Assembly: GCA_903906515.1 (NCBI GenBank)
Contig: CAIVKO010000126.1
Span: 1-36,315 of the forward strand
Length of the DNA stretch: 36,315 bases
Source of the DNA: Akkermansiaceae bacterium
Lineage (GTDB): Bacteria > Verrucomicrobiota > Verrucomicrobiia > Verrucomicrobiales > Akkermansiaceae
Direction of reading: 5' to 3'
The notes under the pieces were generated by a model. The model did no database searches, was not told where the DNA came from, and saw nothing but the letters and a program-made list of their open reading frames with translations. This document shows positions 6,212 to 15,350 of the stretch, one piece after another. Made by a program: the position numbers and the translations under genes. Each line of letters starts with the position of its first letter. Within the stretch, counting starts at the first letter, position 1.

Positions 6212-8578
6212 TTAGGGGTTCTTCCAGTCAGGAAAGGAGGTTTTGAGTTGCTGGCGGTATTTTTCCGCTTCGGTCTTGTCGCCTTGGGTTTCCAAGGCAT
6301 TGACGAGTTTCCAAAGGGCTAGCGGCTTGAGCTCCTTGTCATCGTGGAAATTGACGACTACCAGATACTCGGCGCAGGCCTTTTTCGAATCGTTGGCTTT
6401 CAATTCAAGGTCGCCGGTGAGGATGCGCAGCGCAGCGCTGGTCCGACCTTGCGGGCGCAGGGCCATGGCGTCATCGACGGCCTTGCGGGAATCTGCAGGG
6501 CGGTCCAAGGCGAGCAGGGCGCGGGCACTGTCTAACAATCCATCCGCCTTCCACGCCGGATTATCTTCGACGGCAAGCACGTTCGTGGCTGCGGTGAGCG
6601 CGCCCTGGGAGTCACCGGTTTCGAGTCGTGCTTTGGCGAGGTAACGCCAGACTTCCTTGGGAGTGGCCCTGGCTTCATCCGGTTTGGCGATGAGAGCAAG
6701 GCACTTGGCGGCCAATGCGTAATCTCCGGAGTTGTAAGCCTGCATGCCGGTCCACTGGAGGATCTGATCGGGGATCTCCTTTTCGTATTCGCCATCGATG
6801 GCGAGTTTGATTTCCTCCGAGATTTTAGCGACGTCCTGCGATGAGAAATAACCGAGCACGAGAAGAATGCCGGCATGTTTTCGATAGGCGTCCGGTCGCA
6901 GTGAGCGGGCTTTTTCGAGGTATGGGATGGCGTCCTTGGCGGTATTGGTTTTCACCATACCCCAACCGATCCAATAGTTCGCTTCTCCCTGCAGGTTCTC
7001 GCTGAGGTCATCGACGTGTTTCAGCAACCCTTGGTAGCGTGTGATCATGTCCGGGATATTGCTTTCCCCACGGCGCATGCGCGCGGATTCCAGCCATGCA
7101 AATGACACCAGATCCGCAGGGGAACCGGCGGCGATGAGTTGGTCAAAATCCGCGATGGCCTTCTGCGGCTCCGCGCTTTCGACGTAGGCTTTAGCGCGTT
7201 TGGCAAGTGCGGACGCAATGCGCGGGTCCTGCGGATATTTGGTGATGAACTCGCCGAGCGAGCGGATGGCTCCCTGATGGTCGCCCGCCTCACCAAGGCA
7301 CCAACCGCGCTGATAGAGAAGGCCAGGACGGTTTTTTTCGCTGATCAGAGTGGCATTGATTTCACTGTAAACCTTGGCGGCTTCTGGGAGTTTTTTACTG
7401 GAGTAAAGAGCCTCCGCCTTCATCATCAACGCGGTGTGGATGCGTGGATCCTCCGGACGGGATTTCCGATAGAGTGTGAGAAAGGCATCCACCTGGTCGG
7501 GTAGATGACGGCCCTCGATCTGGAAGAAACAAAGCAGGCGGTAATAGGACGCCTGAAATGCCAGGTCGCTCTGCGGCTTGACGGTCTTCTCGACCTCCCG
7601 GAACAAGGCGAGCGCCTCGTTAGGCTGCTTGAGACGCATGTAGGAACGCGCGGCATACATCAGGCGCACGGCTTCCTTTTCACCGGTAGCTTTGGTCGAG
7701 TTCTCCAAATAAACCGAGATGACTTCCTTGTATTGATCTTTTGCGAAATGATTGCCCATCAAGGCGGTTTGCGCATCCGTTCGGAAATCTTCCATGCCCG
7801 GCGTGCGGAGGATCAGTGACAGATAACGGTCCGCGAGATCGGTCTTATCGAGTTTGGTGGCGGTGAGGGCGGCGTGAAGCGCTGCCTCGGCCCGGACCTT
7901 GGGCGGATAGGGGGCGGCGATGACTTCTTCAAGTTGCGCAAGCGCGTCATCCAGTTTCCCTGCCTTGATGGCCAGATGGCCGAGGGCGACTTTGGATTGA
8001 GGGGCGAACAATTCACCCTGCGGATCCGCGATGACTTTCTTGAAAGACGCGGTCGCCTCGCGGTCACGGCCTAGCAGACGGTAACAGTTGGCCGCGAAGT
8101 AGTGACCACGCGGGCGCTCTTCGGGTTTCGCTGCGTTGGCGGCGTAACGCTCGAACATCGGAGCGGCAAATGCATATTCCCCCTTATTGTAGCAATCCGC
8201 AGCCAAGGTGTATGACGCGGCGGCGGCCCACTCGCCATTTCCATATCGGTTGATCAGACTGCTGAAGCAGCGCTTGGCGTCATCAATCTGGCCGGCTTGG
8301 TAGTAGCTATTCCCCAGATACCACCATGCTTTCTCCGCGTTTGAATGGCCGGAAAACTCAGCCACATATTCGGCGAATTGTTGGGCGGAGCGTTGGAAAT
8401 ACTCCTTGCGGTTATCCAGGTCGGTGGCGGCTTGCGCGGTATCGTAGAGGTTTTTCGCCCGTTGGAACAAATCGTTACCCGGATCCGGAGCCAGCACCGG
8501 ATTGACCGGCTCCGCCCGCGGGGCCTGCGCGGCCGCGGGGTGGGCAAAAAGGAGGATGAATGCGAGTGAACGTTTCAA
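6212..8578 (-). CDS. Exported TPR-repeat protein
   Basis: A 788-residue protein with a signal peptide (MKRSLAFILLFAHPAAAQA) followed almost entirely by tetratricopeptide-like helical pairs, for example 'AEKAWWYLGNSYYQAGQIDDAKRCF' and 'GLLYQRGWCLGEAGDHQGAI' regions. The start codon is TTG (complement of 8576-8578), chosen because it sits immediately before the signal sequence; no ATG gives a better one. It is the third gene of an operon behind exbB-like and exbD-like genes (14- and 42-bp gaps). It therefore probably works in the periplasm with the ExbB/ExbD motor, perhaps as a scaffold in place of YbgF/CpoB of Tol-Pal. That role is inference; no enzyme motif was found. Confidence 0.88.
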   Translation of the reverse strand: MKRSLAFILLFAHPAAAQAPRAEPVNPVLAPDPGNDLFQRAKNLYDTAQAATDLDNRKEYFQRSAQQFAEYVAEFSGHSNAEKAWWYLGNSYYQAGQIDDAKRCFSSLINRYGNGEWAAAASYTLAADCYNKGEYAFAAPMFERYAANAAKPEERPRGHYFAANCYRLLGRDREATASFKKVIADPQGELFAPQSKVALGHLAIKAGKLDDALAQLEEVIAAPYPPKVRAEAALHAALTATKLDKTDLADRYLSLILRTPGMEDFRTDAQTALMGNHFAKDQYKEVISVYLENSTKATGEKEAVRLMYAARSYMRLKQPNEALALFREVEKTVKPQSDLAFQASYYRLLCFFQIEGRHLPDQVDAFLTLYRKSRPEDPRIHTALMMKAEALYSSKKLPEAAKVYSEINATLISEKNRPGLLYQRGWCLGEAGDHQGAIRSLGEFITKYPQDPRIASALAKRAKAYVESAEPQKAIADFDQLIAAGSPADLVSFAWLESARMRRGESNIPDMITRYQGLLKHVDDLSENLQGEANYWIGWGMVKTNTAKDAIPYLEKARSLRPDAYRKHAGILLVLGYFSSQDVAKISEEIKLAIDGEYEKEIPDQILQWTGMQAYNSGDYALAAKCLALIAKPDEARATPKEVWRYLAKARLETGDSQGALTAATNVLAVEDNPAWKADGLLDSARALLALDRPADSRKAVDDAMALRPQGRTSAALRILTGDLELKANDSKKACAEYLVVVNFHDDKELKPLALWKLVNALETQGDKTEAEKYRQQLKTSFPDWKNP

Positions 8579-8620
8579 AATATGTGGGATTTTGCCGATT
8601 TCAGAGAATATTGCCGGGAC

Positions 8621-9040
8621 TTAATTCGTCGGTTCCGGGCGTTGAGTGGCGAATGAAATATTCCATACACCTGCCTTTTGGCAGGTATCGATCACTTCGA
8701 CAATGCGTTGATAGGGGACTTTTCCGTCGCCACGGATGCGGACGGGCTGGTTTTTATATTGTTTCGCGATGGCGGCGAGTTTGCTGTGGAGTTGCGTCAG
8801 ATCCACGGTGCCTCCTTCGACCCGGAGGGTGCCATCGGGCAGCACATTGATGATGATTTCCCCGCGTTGTTGTTCAGGTTCCGCTCCTTCCTGGGCGGTG
8901 GGAACTGAAACGTTGAGTTCGGTTTCCGAGCGGCTGAACTGCCAGCTGATGATGAAAAAGCTCAGCAACAACAACAGAATGTCGATCATCGGTGCCAACT
9001 GCATCGTGATCGCTGGGGGTTGGTGACGGGAAAATTTCAT
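8621..9040 (-). CDS. exbD: ExbD/TolR-family biopolymer transport protein
   Basis: A 139-residue protein with the ExbD/TolR plan: a short cytoplasmic N-terminus, one transmembrane helix (about 15-34) and a periplasmic domain. 'LAPMIDILLLLLSFFI' contains the conserved membrane Asp (D20), which carries protons in ExbD and TolR. The periplasmic part ends with 'VEVIDTCQKAGVWNISFAT', the typical last helix and strand. With the ExbB/TolQ-like protein encoded just upstream it forms a proton-driven inner-membrane motor. No TonB, TolA or Pal gene is in the window, so whether it energises TonB-type uptake or envelope maintenance is open. Confidence 0.93.
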   Translation of the reverse strand: MKFSRHQPPAITMQLAPMIDILLLLLSFFIISWQFSRSETELNVSVPTAQEGAEPEQQRGEIIINVLPDGTLRVEGGTVDLTQLHSKLAAIAKQYKNQPVRIRGDGKVPYQRIVEVIDTCQKAGVWNISFATQRPEPTN

Positions 9041-9054
9041 CCAGCAAGAAAGTG

Positions 9055-9882
9055 TTAGAGCCCACGGACATCCGGGCGATCACCGGCAAGTGGGGAGACG
9101 ATAGGTGAGGCAAAATCCTCGCGGGTCCAAGGTGTGGGTGCTGAGAATGACTGTGGCGTCTCACGCACGAACTCCGCATGCAACAGGGCAACCAGGTGCG
9201 TCGCCGCAGCCTCCAGTTCACAAATATATTTCTGCACTCGCGAGCGGAAAAGGGAGTAAAACACGAACGCCAGAATGCTGATGGCCAGTCCGGTCGCGGT
9301 GGCGATCAAGGCCTCTGACACGCCCTCGGCAAGACCCATTTCACGGACACCCTGCTTGCCGCCGGTGGAAATCTCGATAAAGGCCTTGATCATGCCGATC
9401 ACGGTGCCGAGCAGGCCGATCATCGGAGCGATCGCCCCGATTTCAGACAGGTAGGTGATGCGGGACGTGAGCATGCTCGCTTGACGGGACCCCTCGGTCT
9501 GGGTGACTTCCCGGACGTTTTCAAATGGCATGCCGGGATTGCTGGCGATGAAATCGAGAGTTTTCTGGACGATGCGCGCCATGCACTCGTTATGCCTGTG
9601 GCTGAAGGTCACCAGACCGAGGTAGTCGCGCTTGCGGATCATCAAATCCGCGGAATTCATGAATCGATCGCTGACGATCGAGTTGCGCCGGATGCTTAAT
9701 GAAAAAACCAGGATAAGAAGCACCGTGACGATTGAGAGGATCCCGAGGGGATACATCATGGGGCCGCCCTTGGCCAGAACCTCGAGGAAATCGATTTGCT
9801 TCGATGTCGTTTGAGCTTCCGCCGCAGATGCAACGGACGCGGAGAGAGCGAACCCCGCAGCGGCTAAGGAAAGGAACTTCAT
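9055..9882 (-). CDS. exbB: MotA/TolQ/ExbB proton channel protein
   Basis: A 275-residue member of the MotA/TolQ/ExbB family. Three membrane helices are visible: about 45-64 (PLGILSIVTVLLILVFSL), 146-170 (IAPMIGLLGTVIGMIKAF) and 190-212 (ALIATATGLAISILAFVFY). The last two carry the conserved Gly/Thr/Ala pore-lining signature. The N-terminus has a signal-peptide-like stretch ending in 'VASAAEA' (about 1-22) before the first helix, an extension seen in many ExbB proteins of non-proteobacterial lineages. The C-terminal tail (240-275) is Pro-rich. It is the first gene of the minus-strand operon exbB-exbD-TPR. No Shine-Dalgarno sequence precedes its ATG. Confidence 0.92.
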   Translation of the reverse strand: MKFLSLAAAGFALSASVASAAEAQTTSKQIDFLEVLAKGGPMMYPLGILSIVTVLLILVFSLSIRRNSIVSDRFMNSADLMIRKRDYLGLVTFSHRHNECMARIVQKTLDFIASNPGMPFENVREVTQTEGSRQASMLTSRITYLSEIGAIAPMIGLLGTVIGMIKAFIEISTGGKQGVREMGLAEGVSEALIATATGLAISILAFVFYSLFRSRVQKYICELEAAATHLVALLHAEFVRETPQSFSAPTPWTREDFASPIVSPLAGDRPDVRGL

Positions 9883-10108
9883 GGACGTGGGCGGATTCTA
9901 GTCGATTTCTCAGCCAAGGCAAGCACAGGCAAGCGGGGTTATTACGCTGGAAAACCAGGGGTTTTTCGGGGATTTCTACCGTTTCCGTCTATTTCCCGGC
10001 AAAAGCCGCTTTTTCCATGACCGATACGAGAGCGCGATCGTCAGAACGCGGGGTCTTCACGTGGCAAAGCTTGCCGCAAGAATCCACCATGGTTGATTTC
10101 TCGGTTCT

Positions 10109-10146
10109 GCTGAAAAATAGGGGTGGAACAACCCATGTTTTTCAGC
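10109..10146 (-). terminator. Stem-loop behind bamA
   Basis: GCTGAAAAA (10109-10117) and TTTTTCAGC (10138-10146) are perfect inverted copies. A second tier GGGT/ACCC (10120-10134) sits inside them around a short loop. The hairpin starts 16 bp after the bamA stop codon on the minus strand, and its arms supply the U-run. An intrinsic terminator for bamA is the simplest reading; it would also separate bamA from exbB. The remaining 9883-10108 stretch upstream of exbB shows no gene and presumably holds its promoter. Confidence 0.65.
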
Positions 10147-10161
10147 AAACCCGCCAGACAA

Positions 10162-12567
10162 TTAATACTGATAGTTCAGATAGAAGTTGAACTGGCCGCC
10201 CTTGTCGGACTTGGGATCAGGTGACGAGACGGGTATGGCGTAGTCGAGCGCCAGCGGCATCGGGCTGATGGGCAGCTTCAAGCGCAGGCCAATGCCGAAG
10301 TCACTGTAGAGATCTTTTGGCGAAGGATCCCAACTGCCTGGGTTCACAAAGCCAGTATCATAGAACACTGCGGCGCGGACGGTCTCGATGATGGGAATGG
10401 TGTATTCGACCGTCACGTAGCCGAGCGAGTTGCCGCCATAAACTTCATCGGTGTAACCCGTGTCACGTGGTCCGATATCGCGGAATTGGAAGCCGCGCAA
10501 GGTGCGTCCGCCGCCGAGGAACATACGTTCGAAGATCGGGATATCACCGCTGCCATCGACAAAGGCCAACTCGCCGTGAACCGAGAGAATCGAGTCCCAC
10601 TTGAGGTTCCAGTATTTTTGTCCTTGTGCGGAGAATGTGAAGGTATCGACGTCTCCGCCAAGACCGGCGTAGGTGATGCCTAGGTCGATCTTATGGCCGG
10701 TGCGCGGGAGGATGCTGCTGTCGCGGCTGTCATAAACGTAATTCAGGCTGAGCGCGCTGCGGAAGAAGTCGCCGCCGATGTTTTCCTGAGAAAGTGCGGA
10801 GTTGGAACCATTCGCCGGGATAGGCGAGTTCACAAGATCCGGATTGGACTGTGACGCTCCGGCAAACGTGTCGTTGGAGTCCACTTCGGAATTGATATTC
10901 ACATTTTCAAGACGGAGTTCGGCTTTGAGTGAGCCTTTCGGGCCAATCGGTTTGCGCAGCGAGATCGCGGCACCGGCGTTGGTTTGTTCGTAGTAGTCGC
11001 TGAAATAGGTCGATTGCTTGTAGAAAAGCTCGGTTCCCAAGGAGAGTTGTTGGTCGAGGAACCATGGCTCCACCAGCGAGATGCTGGCTTCGGAGCGTTG
11101 GGAGCCCGCACGCAGACTCATCGAGAACCGTTGGCCGCCGCCAGTGAAATTCCATGGGTGGAAGAGGTCGAAGTTCGATTGCTCGAGCGTGAGGAAGCCG
11201 ACGATGCTGTCGATCGAACTGAAGCCGAGGCCGACGCCGACTTGACCGGTGCTTTTCTCTTCAACAAGTACATCAACATCGCGGTAGCCGGCACCACCGG
11301 GAGTGCCCGAGGCTTGCACTTCGCTGAAATACTGGAGGTTGGTGAGGCGGGCTTTGGTGGTGTCGAGTTCCACCGAGTTGAACCAGTCGCCCGGCTTGAG
11401 TGGGATTTCCCGGCGGATCACCTTGTCTTTGGTTTTGGTGTTGCCGGAGATATTCACGCGTCCGACACGATAGCGTGAGCCCTCGGTGATGCGGTAAACG
11501 ATGTTCACACGGTTGGGGCCGGCATCGCTGATGTCGGGGGAAACCATGGCGTCCGCATAGCCGCGGGATCCGTAATAACTGCGGATCATGGTGATGTCCG
11601 CGCGCATTTTCTTCGAGGAATACGCGTCATTGGTGTTGAGCGAAAGGGCGGGATAAAGTTCTTCGGATTTGAAGACGGTCATTTTGCCGAAGCCGATGCC
11701 GGCCACCGTGTATTTTTCACCTTCATTGATCGGGATGACCAGATCCACGCGGCCGTCGCGGACGGGTTCCCGGCGGATACCAGGGCTGCTGGCGCGGAGG
11801 TAGCCCTTGTCTTTGTAATAGTCGAGAACGGCGTCCAGATCCGTATCCAGTTGGTTGGATTCAAAGCGACCGGACTTGGTCAGCCAGGAAAACCATCCCT
11901 TTTCCTTCGTCTTCATTTCCTTGCGGAGTTCGGGATCGGTGAACGCATTATTGCCTTCGAAACGAATCTTGCGGATTTCATTTTTGGATCCCTCGTCGAT
12001 GACGAAGATCAGGTCGGCGTGGCCTTCGCGCCCGCTAGGCTGCGTGCGGTGGGTAACCGCGACATCCGGATAACCGGATCCTTGATAGTATTTCTCGATA
12101 TTGCGGCGCGCCTCGATGATCTGCGCATCGCTCATCACGCCGCCAGATTTCAGCTTGGATTCCTTAGCCAGTTTTTGGTCGGTAAAGACCGAATTGCCCA
12201 TGAATCCGACGGCGTCCATCACTGGACGGCTGCCGATTTCGGCGATGATTCTCACCTTGTTGCCAACGGGTTCCGCAAGAAAACGCACGTCGTCCACCAG
12301 TCCGGATTCGTAAAGGGCGGTGATGTCCTTGTCCAAGGACTCGGCGTGATAGAGCGAACCGGCCTTGGTGGACATTTGGTCGCGCAGACGAGCTTCATCC
12401 ACCGTCTTGGCTCCCCGATAGCGGATGGCCACATCGGAAATGGTTTTTCCCTCGAAATCCTGTGCGTGCAGCGATCCGGTGAAAACCAAAGCGACAACGG
12501 ATGCGAGTGCGGCGAATCGACTCAAGCCCTGGGGCTTGAGGAGGTTGAAATCGGTGGGTATGCGCAT
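10162..12567 (-). CDS. bamA: Outer-membrane assembly factor BamA
   Basis: An 801-residue Omp85 protein, the central component of the machine that folds beta-barrels into the outer membrane. The ATG at 12567 is preferred because the signal peptide follows it ('FAALASVVALVFTGSLHAQ'); the frame is open for 19 more codons upstream. Five POTRA-like segments follow (about 24-420); the first begins 'ISDVAIRYRGAKTVDEARL', and later ones include 'RVNISGNTKTKDKVIRREI'. The 16-strand barrel then fills the C-terminal half, with 'GGGRTLRGFQFRDIGPRD' carrying the conserved RGF motif of loop 6. The last residues, NFYLNYQY, are alternating aromatic, as expected for a barrel end, although the final residue is Tyr and not Phe or Trp. 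Length matches the family. No other bam gene is adjacent. Confidence 0.95.
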   Translation of the reverse strand: MRIPTDFNLLKPQGLSRFAALASVVALVFTGSLHAQDFEGKTISDVAIRYRGAKTVDEARLRDQMSTKAGSLYHAESLDKDITALYESGLVDDVRFLAEPVGNKVRIIAEIGSRPVMDAVGFMGNSVFTDQKLAKESKLKSGGVMSDAQIIEARRNIEKYYQGSGYPDVAVTHRTQPSGREGHADLIFVIDEGSKNEIRKIRFEGNNAFTDPELRKEMKTKEKGWFSWLTKSGRFESNQLDTDLDAVLDYYKDKGYLRASSPGIRREPVRDGRVDLVIPINEGEKYTVAGIGFGKMTVFKSEELYPALSLNTNDAYSSKKMRADITMIRSYYGSRGYADAMVSPDISDAGPNRVNIVYRITEGSRYRVGRVNISGNTKTKDKVIRREIPLKPGDWFNSVELDTTKARLTNLQYFSEVQASGTPGGAGYRDVDVLVEEKSTGQVGVGLGFSSIDSIVGFLTLEQSNFDLFHPWNFTGGGQRFSMSLRAGSQRSEASISLVEPWFLDQQLSLGTELFYKQSTYFSDYYEQTNAGAAISLRKPIGPKGSLKAELRLENVNINSEVDSNDTFAGASQSNPDLVNSPIPANGSNSALSQENIGGDFFRSALSLNYVYDSRDSSILPRTGHKIDLGITYAGLGGDVDTFTFSAQGQKYWNLKWDSILSVHGELAFVDGSGDIPIFERMFLGGGRTLRGFQFRDIGPRDTGYTDEVYGGNSLGYVTVEYTIPIIETVRAAVFYDTGFVNPGSWDPSPKDLYSDFGIGLRLKLPISPMPLALDYAIPVSSPDPKSDKGGQFNFYLNYQY

Positions 12568-12694
12568 ATGGGACTGGTTGGTGCTCGGATCAAACCCTCC
12601 GGCCATCCGCCCCGTCAAGGTCAATCGGCGAGATTTTCCTCTGTTTTGGAATTAGCGGAAATTTACTTTCTGGATGTGGAAAATCAGGGGTGAT

Positions 12695-14329
12695 TTATTT
12701 TCCACTTTTCTGCTGTGGGTTGGTGCGGATTTCTGCGTTTGAATCCACCTTAATGGCCTTTGTCAGTTCGATATTATTCGAGATTTGTGGTGGCAGCCCG
12801 CTGGTGGTTTTAAGGTTGCGGATCGCGATGGTTTCCGTCAGGCGGTAGGGGAACGGTCGATTGTCGAGTGCCTTGCCGATGGGATCGTTGAAAAACGTGA
12901 TTCCCTGATAATTTTCCGGATGTTTCGCGTCATCAACAACCAATCCATCGATCCGGATCGTGCGCGGCATGGAACACGGGTATCCAAAGTCATGGGTACC
13001 GTCGTTTTGCATGTTGAACATCACCGGATTGCCCCCGGACGGAATCCAGCGGCAGTTGCGAATGATGACTTCTCCATCCCATGTCGATCCGTAGTCGTTG
13101 CGAAAGCTGACCAGATTTCCTCCGTGCAGGGTGGAGTCCTCGACAATCAGTTTTCCTCGACCGATGGCGTTGATGCCGCCGTGGCCAATGGTCGAGCGCC
13201 GGATGATGTAAGTGCCCGAGATGCCCTGATGCACGTCCACCCGCGAGAGCACGCAATCCTCGACCAGGAAGTTCTTCATGAAATTGGTACCGATCACACC
13301 CCAGCGGCTGCGGTCCTGGATGTTTTCCATCGTGCACTTGCTCATCTGGAGGTTGATCACGAGGTCGGCTTGGTATCCATATGTGCCCATGGGGACCGGT
13401 TTGTCGGCATTGCCGATTTTTTGATAGAACTTGCGGTCGTCGATCCGGCAATTGCGCAGGATGATATTGGCGCACTGGTGCGAATTCAAAAACCCGCTGT
13501 ATGGCGCGCCGAAATCTTTCTCGCCGGTAACGTGGTGCGTGATTCCATCGACTGTAGTATTGGAGCGGCAGATCCGGATATTTCGCGCCCAGTAGCTGGA
13601 GTCTTTTTCCGGCTGGGTCTGGTTGGCGATATTGGTGAAAATCCCGCCGCGGAGAAGCAGTGGTTTCGGGTCGATTGGTTGAGCCTCGATGCGTGTGATC
13701 ACGTCGTAGTCCCAATCGATCGTGCCTATAATCGAGCCATCCCGGCGTAGAATAAACACCTCCTGTTGGTTGGCTCCCGAGTTTTGATTCAGGCCTTTCC
13801 GGATGAAGATTTTCCGGTTTTTGTTTTCGACATAGACAAGGCAGTCCGTCGCGGGCCGGAGACCCAGGCGTGTTTGTCCTCGTGCGAGATGGTCAATCTT
13901 CAGCGGCAATGGTTTGAGGAGTGAGCGAACTTCGAAAAGTGGCGGCTTGTGGTTATCGACGTCCTTGCTGTCGTCGATGATGAACTTTGAAGTTCCCCAG
14001 TCGGTGTCGGTCGCAATGATTGCGGTGAGCGCCTTGCGGCCGAGATGATAGGTTGCATCAGGTTTCGATCTGACAGGCAGGCCGTTCTGATTCGCGTGCT
14101 CATGGGCCTTGCAGATGGCTGGCAGGTCATCGGTCATGCCGTCGCCCACCGCGCCGAAGGATTCATAGGTGACCACGGTGGTGGTCGTGGCGGGATTGGC
14201 GGCCATCACTTCCATGGTGCAGGCCGGGATTGTCAGTAAAACCATCCATCCAGCGGCGATGTGTGAGTAGAGTGGGAAACGTTTCACGGTAGATGGGACG
14301 TGGCGTTGGTGGATACAGTGGCGTGTCAT
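12695..14329 (-). CDS. Exported pectate-lyase-like beta-helix protein
   Basis: A 544-residue protein. The chosen ATG (14327-14329) is preferred over a TTG eight codons upstream and has a weak AAGG about 6 nt before it. A long N-region of about 30 residues precedes a hydrophobic segment ('IAAGWMVLLTIPACTMEVMAA'), probably a signal peptide or anchor. 'YESFGAVGDGMTDDLPAICKA' is the classic opening of the Pectate_lyase_3 / glycosyl-hydrolase-28-like right-handed beta-helix. Later rungs such as 'NIILRNCRIDDRKF', 'FLVEDCVLSRVD' and 'VIIRNCRWIPSGG' show the repeated N/D-C-x pattern of helix coils. It probably binds or cleaves a polysaccharide outside the cytoplasm; catalytic residues cannot be assigned. 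It is divergent from the ABC transporter operon, and the 160-bp gap holds both promoters. Confidence 0.82.
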   Translation of the reverse strand: MTRHCIHQRHVPSTVKRFPLYSHIAAGWMVLLTIPACTMEVMAANPATTTTVVTYESFGAVGDGMTDDLPAICKAHEHANQNGLPVRSKPDATYHLGRKALTAIIATDTDWGTSKFIIDDSKDVDNHKPPLFEVRSLLKPLPLKIDHLARGQTRLGLRPATDCLVYVENKNRKIFIRKGLNQNSGANQQEVFILRRDGSIIGTIDWDYDVITRIEAQPIDPKPLLLRGGIFTNIANQTQPEKDSSYWARNIRICRSNTTVDGITHHVTGEKDFGAPYSGFLNSHQCANIILRNCRIDDRKFYQKIGNADKPVPMGTYGYQADLVINLQMSKCTMENIQDRSRWGVIGTNFMKNFLVEDCVLSRVDVHQGISGTYIIRRSTIGHGGINAIGRGKLIVEDSTLHGGNLVSFRNDYGSTWDGEVIIRNCRWIPSGGNPVMFNMQNDGTHDFGYPCSMPRTIRIDGLVVDDAKHPENYQGITFFNDPIGKALDNRPFPYRLTETIAIRNLKTTSGLPPQISNNIELTKAIKVDSNAEIRTNPQQKSGK

Positions 14330-14489
14330 GAACCTTATCTTCCTATTGTGCAAGCCCCCCTCTGATATTTGGAAATGAGAATCAAAGAACGCTGCCGGTT
14401 GGGAAAGAATGCCGTTGGGCTTGCGTTAAACAATCGAAAAAAAATCCCCGTTGCCTGTTGCGAGCGAATGGTTCAAGGTTTCTCCGCCG

Positions 14490-15350
14490 ATGGTTGAAAC
14501 ACTCGCTGCCGTTGAAATCCGTGACTTGGTGAAGGACTTCAAGACCTCCTTTCGCCGCAAGCCGTTGCGTGCCGTGGACGGGGTTTCGATCCGTATCATG
14601 CCGGGAGAGGTTTACGGTTTGATCGGGCCGAATGGCTCCGGCAAGTCCACCACCATGAAGGCATTGCTTGGACTGGTGGCACCGACATCTGGACAATGCT
14701 CGATTTTCGGCAAGGATTCGCTCAAGGTGGATTCCCGCAATGACGTTGGATTCCTGCCGGAGAATCCGTATTTCTACAAACACCTCAGCGGAGTGGAAAC
14801 CCTGCGGTTTTACGGAAAACTTTGCGGGCTCGGCGGACGCAAGCTCGCGGATCGTGTTGGAGAACTGCTGGCTCTCGTCGATCTCGAAGGCGCGCGTGAT
14901 CGCCGGATCGGCGGATACTCGAAGGGCATGCTGCAGCGCATCGGATTGGCCCAGGCGCTCATTCAGGAACCGCGTTTGGTCATTCTCGACGAGCCGACCG
15001 CCGGGGTTGATCCGTTGGGGTCGCGGCAGATCCGGGATTTGATTTTGAAACTGCGGGAACGCGGCATCACCGTATTCCTTTGCTCGCACTTGCTCGAACA
15101 GGTGCAGGAAGTCTGCGATCACGTCGGCATCATTTTCCAAGGCCGGATGATCCGCGAGGGGCGTTTGGACGATCTCATTGCCATCGAGGACCAGATGGAG
15201 ATTGTCCTTCGCAACGCCAGCCCGGAACTGATCTCTAAAATTGCCGCGCTGGTGAAGGATGCGCCTGATGCCGAGTTGGTGAGAACAGGGAAACCCCGCA
15301 CGACACTTGAACGATTGTTCCTGCGTGAAATTCGCGACGAAGAACGATGA
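14490..15350 (+). CDS. ABC transporter ATP-binding protein
   Basis: A 286-residue ATPase subunit of a CcmA/NatA-type ABC exporter. The ATG at 14490 is preferred over a TTG 39 bases upstream, because it starts just before the first strand of the domain (VEIRDLVKDF). Walker A is GPNGSGKST (46-54), the signature is YSKGM (143-147), Walker B is LVILDEP (163-169) and the switch His is H200 in 'FLCSHLLEQ'. The Q-loop position reads LPENP, as in many members of this subfamily. The C-terminal extension (about 215-286) is typical of exporters coupled to ABC-2 permeases. Its stop overlaps the start of the permease gene by 4 bp, so translation is coupled. The substrate is unknown. Confidence 0.93.
   Translation: MVETLAAVEIRDLVKDFKTSFRRKPLRAVDGVSIRIMPGEVYGLIGPNGSGKSTTMKALLGLVAPTSGQCSIFGKDSLKVDSRNDVGFLPENPYFYKHLSGVETLRFYGKLCGLGGRKLADRVGELLALVDLEGARDRRIGGYSKGMLQRIGLAQALIQEPRLVILDEPTAGVDPLGSRQIRDLILKLRERGITVFLCSHLLEQVQEVCDHVGIIFQGRMIREGRLDDLIAIEDQMEIVLRNASPELISKIAALVKDAPDAELVRTGKPRTTLERLFLREIRDEER

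Noticed and set aside
9997-10014. CGGC-AAAA-GCCG plus T-run as a terminator
   Set aside because: The stem is only 4 bp and no plus-strand gene precedes it.
10017-10190. Possible 57-codon gene upstream of exbB on the plus strand
   Set aside because: It crosses the bamA stem-loop and the bamA 3' end, and its sequence is not protein-like.
11851-12693. 280-codon frame antisense to bamA
   Set aside because: The opposite strand encodes a clear BamA POTRA region; the antisense frame has no recognisable features.
12785-13750. 321-codon frame antisense to the beta-helix gene
   Set aside because: The minus strand frame has a signal sequence and beta-helix repeats; the plus frame shows no domain or start context.
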